A stretch of 6,701 nt of DNA from assembly GCA_964581355.1 (NCBI GenBank), contig CAZOOA010000108.1, positions 1-6,701 of the forward strand, in the 5' to 3' direction. The notes beneath the pieces are model-generated. The model ran no database searches. It saw only the letters and a list, made by a program, of their open reading frames with translations, and had not been told where the DNA came from. How positions within the stretch are numbered: the stretch's first letter is position 1; each line of letters begins with the position of its first letter. Positions 1 through 6,446 of this stretch are shown here, piece by piece. The stretch comes from CAZOOA01 sp964581355. GTDB taxonomy: Bacteria > Bacillota > Dethiobacteria > DTU022 > UBA8154. A program made the translations under genes and the position numbers.

Positions 1-1017
1 TCCGAAACCCGGGAAAAAATCTTACAAGCGGCTACAAAAGTGTTTGCCAGAAAAGGCTATTCTGCAACCATCGAGCAGATCGCAGAAGTCATGGGAGCCA
101 GTAAAGGGAATATTTATTACTATTTTGAAAGCAAGCAGGTCCTGCTGTTTCATCTTCTGAAACGGTCCATGCATGTTCTGCTGGAAGGGGCCAGGCTGAT
201 TGATGATTCCCCTGCTGACCGGCGGTTAAAAAAACTGCTGAGAGATCACATCATTCATCTGTGCCACAACCAGGACTTGATGACAATAATGATGGACCTG
301 CACCGGGAACTGTCCCCGGAGCAGTGGCAGGAAGTTGTTAACTTGCGAGATGCCTATGAGGCCAAAATACAATCAATCATCAAGGAGGGGATAGAAAAGG
401 GTTTTTTCCTGCCTTACGATGAAAAAGTTTTGTCTTACAGCCTGCTGGGTAGTGTGAACTGGGTTTACACCTGGTATAACCCCGAGGGAAGGCTAAAGCC
501 CGAAGAAATCGCTGAAATCATCTCTGAACACCTGATGAAAGGGATCCGCAGGGGCATCAACCTGGATTTCAAGCTGGGGCAAACAATTGAAGAGATATCC
601 ATTGGTGACAGTGCCAGCTTCAGCAAAACCATCAGCGATGCGGACATTTACCTTTTTGCCGGGATTACCGGGGATTTTAACCCCATGCACGTCAGTGACG
701 AGTTCGCCAGGCTTACCCCCTATGGTGGGCGCATTGCCCACGGGGGCATTACCAACAGCCTGATTGCCCCGGTTTTGGGTACGATCCTGCCCGGACTGGG
801 CACGGTGGCGCTGGAGACCAACTGCAAGTATTTAGAGCCCGTTTACCCGGGGGATACCATTACCGCTACAGCCAAAGTCGTGGAAAAAGATGAACAGAAA
901 AACACGTTAACCATGGAGCTGACCTGGACCAACCAGGAAGGCAAAGTGGTTGCCTCGGGTCAGGCAAAGGTTAAGCCCCCGGCAGAAGATTTAAAGCGGA
1001 CGTTGGGTCAGTGGTAG
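1..1017 (+). CDS. TetR-family regulator fused to a MaoC-type hydratase domain (5' end outside window)
   Basis: The reading frame is open from base 1, so the true start lies upstream; the GTG at 40 would cut into the first TetR helix and is not a credible start. 338 residues are visible. Residues about 5-50 are a TetR DNA-binding domain: the ILQAATKVFARKGY helix, then a helix-turn-helix at about 23-44 ending GNIYYYFESK. Residues about 55-183 are a helical TetR ligand/dimer domain. Residues about 192-330 are a MaoC hotdog domain with the hydratase signature GDFNPMH; Asp225 and His230 match the catalytic dyad of (R)-specific enoyl-CoA hydratases, and GGRIAHG follows. TetR proteins usually end near residue 200, so the extra domain is a genuine in-frame fusion. 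Inference: a cytoplasmic, acyl-CoA-responsive regulator of the downstream operon whose second domain binds, or also hydrates, the inducing enoyl-CoA. Domain calls are firm; the ligand is unknown. Confidence 0.9.
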   Translation, partial: SETREKILQAATKVFARKGYSATIEQIAEVMGASKGNIYYYFESKQVLLFHLLKRSMHVLLEGARLIDDSPADRRLKKLLRDHIIHLCHNQDLMTIMMDLHRELSPEQWQEVVNLRDAYEAKIQSIIKEGIEKGFFLPYDEKVLSYSLLGSVNWVYTWYNPEGRLKPEEIAEIISEHLMKGIRRGINLDFKLGQTIEEISIGDSASFSKTISDADIYLFAGITGDFNPMHVSDEFARLTPYGGRIAHGGITNSLIAPVLGTILPGLGTVALETNCKYLEPVYPGDTITATAKVVEKDEQKNTLTMELTWTNQEGKVVASGQAKVKPPAEDLKRTLGQW

Positions 1018-1036
1018 TTTTAAAATATTTCTTTTT

Positions 1037-1043
1037 AAGGAGG
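1037..1043 (+). promoter_or_regulatory. Ribosome binding site AAGGAGG selecting a TTG start
   Basis: A full AAGGAGG lies only 2 bases before the in-frame ATG at 1046, too close for normal initiation, but 8 bases before the TTG at 1052. The same 8-base spacing is seen at two other genes here (starts at 1586 and 3940), which supports TTG 1052 as the start. Confidence 0.7.
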
Positions 1044-1051
1044 TTATGCTG

Positions 1052-1525
1052 TTGAATCCCGAATTAATTAATGAAGCCCTGGTTCATGAAGGACGTATTC
1101 GCATGCCTTACAACTGGTCCGTGGGGGAGACGGGGAGCCATTTCTTTCATGAACTGCGCTACAATGGCCAGATCTGGGGCACCCGGTGTAATCAATGCGC
1201 CCAGGTTTTTATGCCCCCGCGCAAAAGCTGTCCCCAGTGCCTGGAGCCCCGGACCACCTGGATCCAGCTGCCCCCGGAAGGGAGCCTGATTACCTATACG
1301 GTGGTACGCTATTCGGTCCCGGACATCCACCCGGTGGAAGCGCCTTATGCCTGCGGTGTGATTTTGTTGGATGGAGCCGACACCGGCCTGGTGCACTTGC
1401 TGGGGGAAGTGGACTTTGATTTGATCAAGGAAGGGATGCGTGTAGAGGCGGTGTTAAAGGATAAGGAGCAGCGGAAGGGCAACATCCTGGACATCCAATA
1501 CTTCAGGCCCGTCACAGGCCGGTAA
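1052..1525 (+). CDS. DUF35 protein: zinc-ribbon and OB-fold, thiolase partner (copy A)
   Basis: 157 residues from the TTG at 1052; an ATG at 1046 would add two residues but is too close to the ribosome binding site. The N-terminal helical region holds PYNWSVG (residues 19-25), shared with the second DUF35 protein at 3940. A rubredoxin-like zinc ribbon follows, with Cys46, Cys49, Cys60 and Cys63 as two CxxC pairs. The remainder (about 70-155) fits an OB fold: GSLITYTVVRY, then YACGVILLDG and GLVHLLGEV. Length and layout are typical of stand-alone DUF35 proteins. Known family members such as BbsA, the DUF35 part of ChsH2 and the archaeal DUF35 protein form complexes with thiolase-superfamily enzymes and help bind or channel the CoA ester. 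The thiolase-like gene starts 60 bases downstream, so it is the likely partner (inference). No enzyme activity of its own is expected. Confidence 0.9.
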   Translation: MNPELINEALVHEGRIRMPYNWSVGETGSHFFHELRYNGQIWGTRCNQCAQVFMPPRKSCPQCLEPRTTWIQLPPEGSLITYTVVRYSVPDIHPVEAPYACGVILLDGADTGLVHLLGEVDFDLIKEGMRVEAVLKDKEQRKGNILDIQYFRPVTGR

Positions 1526-1570
1526 GCCCGGTTTGGTGGCAAGGCAGCACAAAGCAGGAACCGATCACTT

Positions 1571-1577
1571 AAGGAGG
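1571..1577 (+). promoter_or_regulatory. Ribosome binding site AAGGAGG selecting a TTG start
   Basis: The AAGGAGG overlaps a possible GTG start at 1577, which therefore cannot be served by it. The TTG at 1586 lies 8 bases downstream, and a protein beginning MLDAAIIGVGQT is the usual N-terminus for an SCP-x/thiolase fold. Confidence 0.75.
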
Positions 1578-1585
1578 TGCGAAGA

Positions 1586-2734
1586 TTGCTTGATGCAGCA
1601 ATAATTGGCGTGGGGCAGACTTCCTACGAGGCAGAAAAGAAGGGTTACAACTTTGCTGAAATGGTGTACGAAGCGACAGACCAGGCATTAAACGATGCCG
1701 GTCTGACCATGGATGATATTGATAACGTGGTCTCTGTATCCAACGACTTTTTTGATGGACGGACCATCTCCTGTATGGCCGTCATGGATGCCAGCGGAGC
1801 GTCCCACAATGACGGAAAAAATGTTTCCACGGTGGAGGGAGATGGGACCTTTGGCGCTTTTTACGGCCTGATGCGCATCCTGGCCGGGGTCTACAAGACG
1901 ACCCTGGTAGTGGTGCACAGCAAAGGCTCTGAATCCAACCCGTCCTTAATCTACAACTCCATGTTCGATTACATTTACACCAAGAGTACGGGGTTGGATC
2001 ATATCAGTTCTTCCGCCCTGCAGGCCCGGCGCTATATGAACCGCTACGGGCTGGGCGAAGAGGATTTTGCCCGGGTGGCGGTGAAAAACCTGGGCAATGC
2101 CCAGAAAAATTCGCGGGCCCACCGCAAGGGCAGCTATACCGTGAGTGATGTCATGGGTTCCACCATGTTGGCCGACCCGATTAAAGAACTGGATGCGGCG
2201 CCGGCATCCGACGGCGCGGCGGCCATTGTTTTGGGACATAAAGTGGTTGCCGAAAAGCTGGGTAAAAAGCCGGTCTGGGTCAAAGGCGCGGCCCACTGCT
2301 GCGACGCCTATAACCTGGGCGACCGGGACCTTTCCGATGTCAATGCCCTGGCGGACGCCGCCCAGCGGGCCTATGCCATGGCCGGGATCGAAGATCCCTT
2401 TAACGAAATCGATGTGGTTGAACTGTATGAACAGTTTTCCTTCCAGGAGCTGCTGTACCTGGAAGCTATGGGCTTTTGCCGCCGGGGCGAAGCTGCTTCC
2501 CTGCTGCAGGAGGGGGTAACCGCCCTGTCTGGCGCACTGCCCGTAAATCCCTCAGGGGGATGCCTGGGAGCCCATCCTGTGCTGGTAGCCGGTATGGCCC
2601 GGCTGATCGAAGCCGTACTGCAGGTGCGGGGCGAAGCCGGATCCTACCAGGTTCCCGGGGCAAAAAACGCCCTGGCGCACGGCGTCAACGGACCTTGCGG
2701 TCAATCCCATTGTGTTCTGGTTGTAGGTGAATAA
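1586..2734 (+). CDS. SCP-x/thiolase-like protein 1, lacking the nucleophilic Cys; possible acyl-CoA aldolase or unusual thiolase
   Basis: 382 residues from TTG 1586, normal length for SCP-x-type thiolases. The N-terminal strand AAIIGVGQT and helix DQALNDAGL (32-40) are typical. My hand alignment, anchored on STVEGDGT (81-88) against the usual NCSTGST, puts Glu84 where the acyl-accepting Cys should be. The HDCF motif is Y-E-Q-F (Tyr281). NPSGG (321-325) is intact and is followed by AHP, so the GHP-loop His is kept (His330); His365 fills the C-terminal catalytic-Cys region. Without the Cys, standard thiolysis is doubtful. The steroid aldolase Ltp2 is a known thiolase-fold, DUF35-bound enzyme with a repurposed active site, so retro-aldol cleavage of a 3-hydroxyacyl-CoA is a reasonable hypothesis. 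It sits between DUF35 copy A and thiolase-like protein 2. Fold is sure; reaction is not. Confidence 0.88.
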   Translation: MLDAAIIGVGQTSYEAEKKGYNFAEMVYEATDQALNDAGLTMDDIDNVVSVSNDFFDGRTISCMAVMDASGASHNDGKNVSTVEGDGTFGAFYGLMRILAGVYKTTLVVVHSKGSESNPSLIYNSMFDYIYTKSTGLDHISSSALQARRYMNRYGLGEEDFARVAVKNLGNAQKNSRAHRKGSYTVSDVMGSTMLADPIKELDAAPASDGAAAIVLGHKVVAEKLGKKPVWVKGAAHCCDAYNLGDRDLSDVNALADAAQRAYAMAGIEDPFNEIDVVELYEQFSFQELLYLEAMGFCRRGEAASLLQEGVTALSGALPVNPSGGCLGAHPVLVAGMARLIEAVLQVRGEAGSYQVPGAKNALAHGVNGPCGQSHCVLVVGE

Positions 2735-2755
2735 GAGAAAGGAGGAATTACAGCA

Positions 2756-3910
2756 ATGGCACAGCGCGTAGGAGTAATCGGCTTTGGACAAACCTATCAC
2801 AAAAGCCGTCGAGAGGATGTCAACGGAGTCGAACTGATTAACGAAGCCGTTCAGGCAGCCCTGGAAGATTCCGGGCTGAGTATAGACGATGTCGATGCGA
2901 TTATCATCGGCAACATGGACCACTTTGAAAGTGTCAATTACGTGGATACCTGGAGCGTGGATGGTACCGGGGGATTCATGAAGCCGGTCATGAAACTGAC
3001 CACCGGCGGAACTACGGGCAGCACCATCGGGATCGGCGGCTATTTCACCGCCGCCTCGGGGCTGTTTGACGTAGTCGCTGTCGTCGGCTGGGAGAAAAAT
3101 TCCGAATCGGATACCACAGGGGCGATCATTACCTGCAGCGACCCCGTTTTTGACCGGTTCAGTTTTGCCGGCGCCCTGCCGGGCCTGGCCGTGGAAGCTT
3201 CGGTCTACATGAAAAAATACGGGGTGACGGAGAAAGATGCCGCCCGGGTTGCTGTGCGGGACCGCCGTCATGCCATGAACAACCCTTATGCGCAGCTGCG
3301 TAAGGAGATCACCGAAGAGGAAGTGCTGGAATCCCCCATGCTCTCGTACCCGGTTAAGCTGCTGGATATCTGTCCCCGGACCGACGGGGCGGCATGTGTG
3401 ATCTTTGCCGGGGAACGCAAAGCCAAAAAACTATCGCCGAACCCGGCCTGGGTCTGGGCCAGCTCCATCCGGCACAGCTATTCCTATTTTGAGGATATCG
3501 AATACGACACAATGCCTACCCTGGAAGCTGCCTGCAGGGAACTTTTCAGCAACGTGGGGATCAAGGAGCCGTTAAAGGAGCTGGACGTGGTCGAGCTGTA
3601 CCAGCCCTATACCTTTGCCGGCCTGAAGTGGATCGAATCCATGGGTATCTGTAAACCGGGTGAAGCGCCCCAGCTGGTCTGGGACGGTGTTACCGACATG
3701 GGCGGCGAACTGCCCTTTAACCCATCAGGCGGCGTGCTGGCCACCAACTGCATCGGGGCCACAGGCCTGCTGCGCATCGGCGAAGCGGCCCTGCAGCTCC
3801 AGGGCCGGGCCGGCGACCGGCAGGTGGAAGGCGCAGAAGTAGCCCTGGCCACAGGATTCGGTGGGGCCTTCTGGACGGATATGATGCTGCTGGGTAAAAA
3901 TCCCTGGTAA
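2756..3910 (+). CDS. SCP-x/thiolase-like protein 2, with a heavily altered active site
   Basis: 384 residues from ATG 2756, with AAAGGAGG ending 10 bases upstream; only 21 bases separate it from the preceding thiolase-like gene. The fold is recognisable: VGVIGFGQT (5-13), AVQAALEDSGLSIDDVDAI, VVELY (278-282), NPSGG (322-326) and GATG (334-337). By the same hand alignment as its neighbour, the nucleophilic Cys is Gly85 (TTGGTTGST), the HDCF His is Tyr282, the GHP His is Asn331 (NCIGATG) and the C-terminal His/Cys position is Thr366. All four canonical catalytic positions are therefore changed, more than in protein 1. It may be a structural or regulatory half of a heteromeric complex with protein 1, or an enzyme with a different mechanism using the partner DUF35 protein encoded 29 bases downstream. 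Resemblance to protein 1 is diffuse, so this is an old paralogue, not a recent duplication. Confidence 0.88.
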   Translation: MAQRVGVIGFGQTYHKSRREDVNGVELINEAVQAALEDSGLSIDDVDAIIIGNMDHFESVNYVDTWSVDGTGGFMKPVMKLTTGGTTGSTIGIGGYFTAASGLFDVVAVVGWEKNSESDTTGAIITCSDPVFDRFSFAGALPGLAVEASVYMKKYGVTEKDAARVAVRDRRHAMNNPYAQLRKEITEEEVLESPMLSYPVKLLDICPRTDGAACVIFAGERKAKKLSPNPAWVWASSIRHSYSYFEDIEYDTMPTLEAACRELFSNVGIKEPLKELDVVELYQPYTFAGLKWIESMGICKPGEAPQLVWDGVTDMGGELPFNPSGGVLATNCIGATGLLRIGEAALQLQGRAGDRQVEGAEVALATGFGGAFWTDMMLLGKNPW

Positions 3911-3924
3911 AATTCCTGGTGGAA

Positions 3925-3931
3925 AAGGAGG
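3925..3931 (+). promoter_or_regulatory. Ribosome binding site AAGGAGG selecting ATG 3940
   Basis: Three in-frame starts are possible: GTG 3919 lies upstream of the site and would be read through it, GTG 3937 is 5 bases after it, and ATG 3940 is 8 bases after it. The 8-base spacing matches the other genes here, so ATG 3940 is preferred. Confidence 0.75.
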
Positions 3932-3939
3932 AAAAAGTG

Positions 3940-4410
3940 ATGTCAAATATTGAACTGCTAAGTTTCCAGGAAACCCTGGAGATCCCCTATAACTGGTCTG
4001 TCGGTTACCTGGGCAGCAAGTTTCTCGCTGCCATCCGGGATGAAGGGATATTTTACGGGCACAAGTGCCCCTCCTGCGAGAGCATCTATATCCCCCCCCG
4101 GGTGGTCTGCGGCCCCTGCTTCGTTCAGCCCGATGAGTGGGTCAGGCTGGAAGATACGGGGACCCTGGTAGCCTACTCTATTGTCAATTACCCCTTTATC
4201 GACCCCAACACCGGAGAGCGCCGGCCGGTCCCTTACACCTACGGCTATATCAAACTGGACGGCGGGGCGACCAGCAAGCTGGGTCATTTTATCAATGAAG
4301 TGAACCCGGAGAAACTGTCCCCGGGCTTGAAAGTTCAGGCTGTATTCCGGGACAAGAGCGAGCGGACCGGCAGCCTGCAGCACGATGTTATCCACTTTAA
4401 AATTATTTAG
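3940..4410 (+). CDS. DUF35 protein: zinc-ribbon and OB-fold, thiolase partner (copy B)
   Basis: 156 residues from ATG 3940. The N-terminal region carries IPYNWSVG (15-22), almost identical to the same segment of copy A at 1052. The zinc ribbon has Cys43, Cys46, Cys57 and Cys60 in two CxxC pairs, with the IPPR stretch between them. An OB-fold region follows (about 68-155): GTLVAYSIVNY, TYGYIKLDGG and GHFINEV. It has an insert around PNTGERRPVPY that copy A lacks. Outside these motifs the two copies differ clearly, so each probably serves its own thiolase-like partner: copy A precedes protein 1 and copy B follows protein 2. The expected role is a non-catalytic subunit that contacts the CoA ester within a thiolase-superfamily complex in the cytoplasm. 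A run of eight C lies at 4092-4099; the frame remains intact across it. Confidence 0.9.
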   Translation: MSNIELLSFQETLEIPYNWSVGYLGSKFLAAIRDEGIFYGHKCPSCESIYIPPRVVCGPCFVQPDEWVRLEDTGTLVAYSIVNYPFIDPNTGERRPVPYTYGYIKLDGGATSKLGHFINEVNPEKLSPGLKVQAVFRDKSERTGSLQHDVIHFKII

Positions 4411-4428
4411 AAAGGGCTGGGAAATATC

Positions 4429-5574
4429 ATGGAGCATCCCATGTTTACAGATGAGCATAAAGCAATACGAAAGACACTTCGCGAGTTTGTGGAAAAAGAA
4501 CTGGCCCCTTATGCCGAAGAGTGGGAGCAAAAAGAAGAGTTCCCTTCCGATGTTTTCCGGCGCATGGGAGAACTGGGTTTCTTGGGGCTGCACTACCCGG
4601 AAGAATACGGCGGAGAAGGGGGCGATTACCTCTGCGGCGTGATCCTGGCGGAAGAAATGCAGCGCTGCAACAACGGGGGTGTGGCCCTGGCAATCGGTGT
4701 CCAGACGGACATGGTAGCCCCCCTGCTGTTTAAGGTTGGGAATGAAGAGCAGAAACAAACTTATCTCAAGGCAGCCTTGAAAGGGGAAAAAATCGGGGCC
4801 CTGGGGATCAGTGAGCCCGACGCTGGCAGCGACGTGGCCTCCATACGGACATCGGCAGAAAAAGACGGGGACCATTTCATCATTAACGGGACCAAGACGT
4901 TCATTACCAACGGCGAGCGCTGCGATTTCGTCTGCCTGGTCACCCGGTTGAAAGGGACCAAGGGGACCGAGGGAGTGACTTTGTTTATTGTTGACCGGGA
5001 TTCCCCGGGCTTTAGTGTCAGCCGCAAGCTGGATAAAGTGGGTATGCGCTCTTCGGATACCGCCGAACTGATCTTTGAAGACTGCAGGGTTCCCGCGAAA
5101 AACATGCTGGGAGAAGAAGGAAAAGGGTTTTACCATATCATGTGGGAGCTGCAGCTGGAAAGGCTCTTTGGCGCCGTCAGCACCCTGGAGGGGGCTCGCT
5201 TATGTATGGAAGATACCCTGAAATATGTCAAGCAGAGGGAACAGTTCGGGCGACCCATCGGGAAATTCCAGGCCATCCGTCACCGCCTGGCGGATATGGC
5301 CACGGAGCTGGAAGCGTCCCGCCAGTTAAGCTATTTTACGGCGGACCTGATCAATAAAGGGGAATACCCGGTCAAAGAAATCTCCATGGCTAAGCTATAC
5401 GCCTCCCAGGTGGCCTGCCGGGTTATCGATGAATGCCTGCAGTTTTATGGCGGTTATGGTTACATGATGGAATATCCTGTCCAGCGGCACTGGCGAGACA
5501 GCCGTGTAGCCCGGATTGGCGCCGGCACCGACGAAGTAATGCGGGAAATCATTTCCCGCCAGATGGGCCTTTAA
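4429..5574 (+). CDS. Acyl-CoA dehydrogenase (FAD flavoprotein), LCAD/isovaleryl-CoA-type active site
   Basis: 381 residues, the standard length for an acyl-CoA dehydrogenase. Order: N-terminal helical domain (1-120); beta domain with LGISEPDAGSD (125-135) and the flavin-contacting FITNGE region (158-163); C-terminal helical domain with REQFGRPIGKFQA (270-282), YGGYGY (340-345) and AGTDEVMRE (365-373). The catalytic Glu found in a YEGT motif in short/medium-chain enzymes is Ala365 here (GAGT). Glu244 in the LERL motif matches the base of isovaleryl-CoA and long-chain dehydrogenases, so the enzyme should be active, probably on branched, bulky or long acyl-CoA. It oxidises acyl-CoA to trans-2-enoyl-CoA and passes electrons to ETF, not seen in this window. 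It starts 18 bases after DUF35 copy B. The ribosome binding site for ATG 4429 is weak; ATG 4441, with GGAG 6 bases upstream, is an alternative start four codons in. Confidence 0.95.
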   Translation: MEHPMFTDEHKAIRKTLREFVEKELAPYAEEWEQKEEFPSDVFRRMGELGFLGLHYPEEYGGEGGDYLCGVILAEEMQRCNNGGVALAIGVQTDMVAPLLFKVGNEEQKQTYLKAALKGEKIGALGISEPDAGSDVASIRTSAEKDGDHFIINGTKTFITNGERCDFVCLVTRLKGTKGTEGVTLFIVDRDSPGFSVSRKLDKVGMRSSDTAELIFEDCRVPAKNMLGEEGKGFYHIMWELQLERLFGAVSTLEGARLCMEDTLKYVKQREQFGRPIGKFQAIRHRLADMATELEASRQLSYFTADLINKGEYPVKEISMAKLYASQVACRVIDECLQFYGGYGYMMEYPVQRHWRDSRVARIGAGTDEVMREIISRQMGL

Positions 5575-5617
5575 GCCGCCGAAAAAACATCTGGCAGGAA
5601 GAAGAGGGGGAAGGCAG

Positions 5618-6400
5618 ATGCCTTATGAAACACTGCTGGTGGATAAACAGGATCAGGTGCTGCTGCTGCAGTTAAACCGCCCGGAAAAATTAAATGCGTT
5701 GAATGAGGTTATGGCTGAAGAACTGTTGCATGTAACCCGGGACCTTGCCGCGGATGAAGATGTGGGTGCCCTGGTCCTTACCGGCGCAGGACAATCTTTT
5801 TGCGCCGGTGGGGACCTGGAGTTCCTCTCCCGGGATTATGATCTTCTCCAGGGGATCGAATACGTCAAAAAAGTCCACCCCTGGATCCGGGCCGTGGCCC
5901 AATTGGAAAAGCCGGTCATTGCAGCTGTCAATGGCGCTGCTGCCGGCGGTGGGTTCAGCATGGCGCTGTTCTGTGACATAATCCTGGCCGGGGAACATAC
6001 CAGGTTTAGCCTCGCCTTTAGCCGTATCGGGCTGGTCCCGGATCTGGCTGCCATGTATTTCCTGCCCCGGCTGGTGGGGCTGCAGCGGGCCAAGGACCTG
6101 ATCTTTACCGGGCGTCAGATTGATGCCCGGGAGGCAAACCAGATGGGGATCGTCAGCAGGGTGGTGCCTGATGATGACCTTTTGGAAGAAGCCCTGAAAC
6201 TGGCTGCAAAATTGGCCGCAGGCCCCCGGGTTGCCTTGCGCCAATCCAAGCAGATTTTAAATCAGAGCATGCAGCTTAACCTGGAGCAGTTGTTAGACCT
6301 GGAGGCTTATGCCCAGGGGGTTTGCTTCCAGACAGAAGATTTCCGGGAAGGTGCCGGAGCCTTCCTGGAAAAAAGGCCCCCTGCTTTTAAAGGGAAATAG
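5618..6400 (+). CDS. Crotonase-fold enoyl-CoA hydratase/isomerase lacking the two hydratase glutamates
   Basis: 260 residues, normal crotonase length, starting at ATG 5618 behind a G-rich ribosome binding site (GAGGGGG, 5604-5610). LNRPEKLNAL (19-28) is the family N-terminal signature. The oxyanion hole is formed by FCAGGD (61-66) and the AAAGGG loop (107-112). By alignment to rat mitochondrial hydratase, the two catalytic glutamates (144 and 164) fall on Ser114 and Phe134, so ordinary hydratase chemistry is doubtful. Asp142 in GLVPDLA sits where PaaG-like isomerases carry a catalytic Asp (GLVPDSGG-type motif), which favours double-bond isomerase or another crotonase reaction. The C-terminal end, FREGAGAFLEKRPPAFKGK, is typical of the family. 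It is the last gene of the tight cluster, 43 bases after the dehydrogenase. Product names such as enoyl-CoA hydratase should be read as fold-level only. Confidence 0.93.
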   Translation: MPYETLLVDKQDQVLLLQLNRPEKLNALNEVMAEELLHVTRDLAADEDVGALVLTGAGQSFCAGGDLEFLSRDYDLLQGIEYVKKVHPWIRAVAQLEKPVIAAVNGAAAGGGFSMALFCDIILAGEHTRFSLAFSRIGLVPDLAAMYFLPRLVGLQRAKDLIFTGRQIDAREANQMGIVSRVVPDDDLLEEALKLAAKLAAGPRVALRQSKQILNQSMQLNLEQLLDLEAYAQGVCFQTEDFREGAGAFLEKRPPAFKGK

Positions 6401-6426
6401 AGCGTTACGATCAACCTAGCAGAAAG

Positions 6427-6446
6427 CCCTCGGCTTTAGCCGTGGG
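6427..6446 (+). repeat. Hairpin resembling an IS200/IS605 (TnpB-type) right end; possible remnant
   Basis: The arms 6427-6434 (CCCTCGGC) and 6439-6446 (GCCGTGGG) pair over 8 positions with one T-T mismatch around a TTTA loop, followed by AGTATGTCA. From memory, the wording AAGCCC...GGCTTTAGCC...GTGGGAGxATGTCA is typical of right ends of IS200/IS605/TnpB elements in Firmicutes. No TnpA or TnpB coding sequence is present, so at most a solo end or remnant remains. It could act as a stem that slows transcription after the 6400 stop, but there is no T-run for a classical intrinsic terminator. Confidence 0.4.

Noticed and set aside
40..42. GTG at 40 as the start of the TetR-MaoC gene
   Set aside because: The frame continues upstream to base 1 with the conserved first TetR helix (ILQAATK), so the start lies before the window.
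2552..3271. 239-codon minus-strand open frame across the junction of the two thiolase-like genes
   Set aside because: It is antisense to two clear genes, has no recognisable domain and no visible ribosome binding site pattern like those of the real genes.
3958..5136. Long open frame of 392 codons on the minus strand, antisense to DUF35 copy B and the dehydrogenase
   Set aside because: It spans two well-recognised + strand genes plus their spacer, its translation matches no family I know, and its length follows from the codon bias of the opposite strand.
6427..6446. Intrinsic terminator for the operon
   Set aside because: The hairpin is strong enough but has a mismatch and no T-run after it; an IS-end-like origin fits the flanking AGTATGTCA better.
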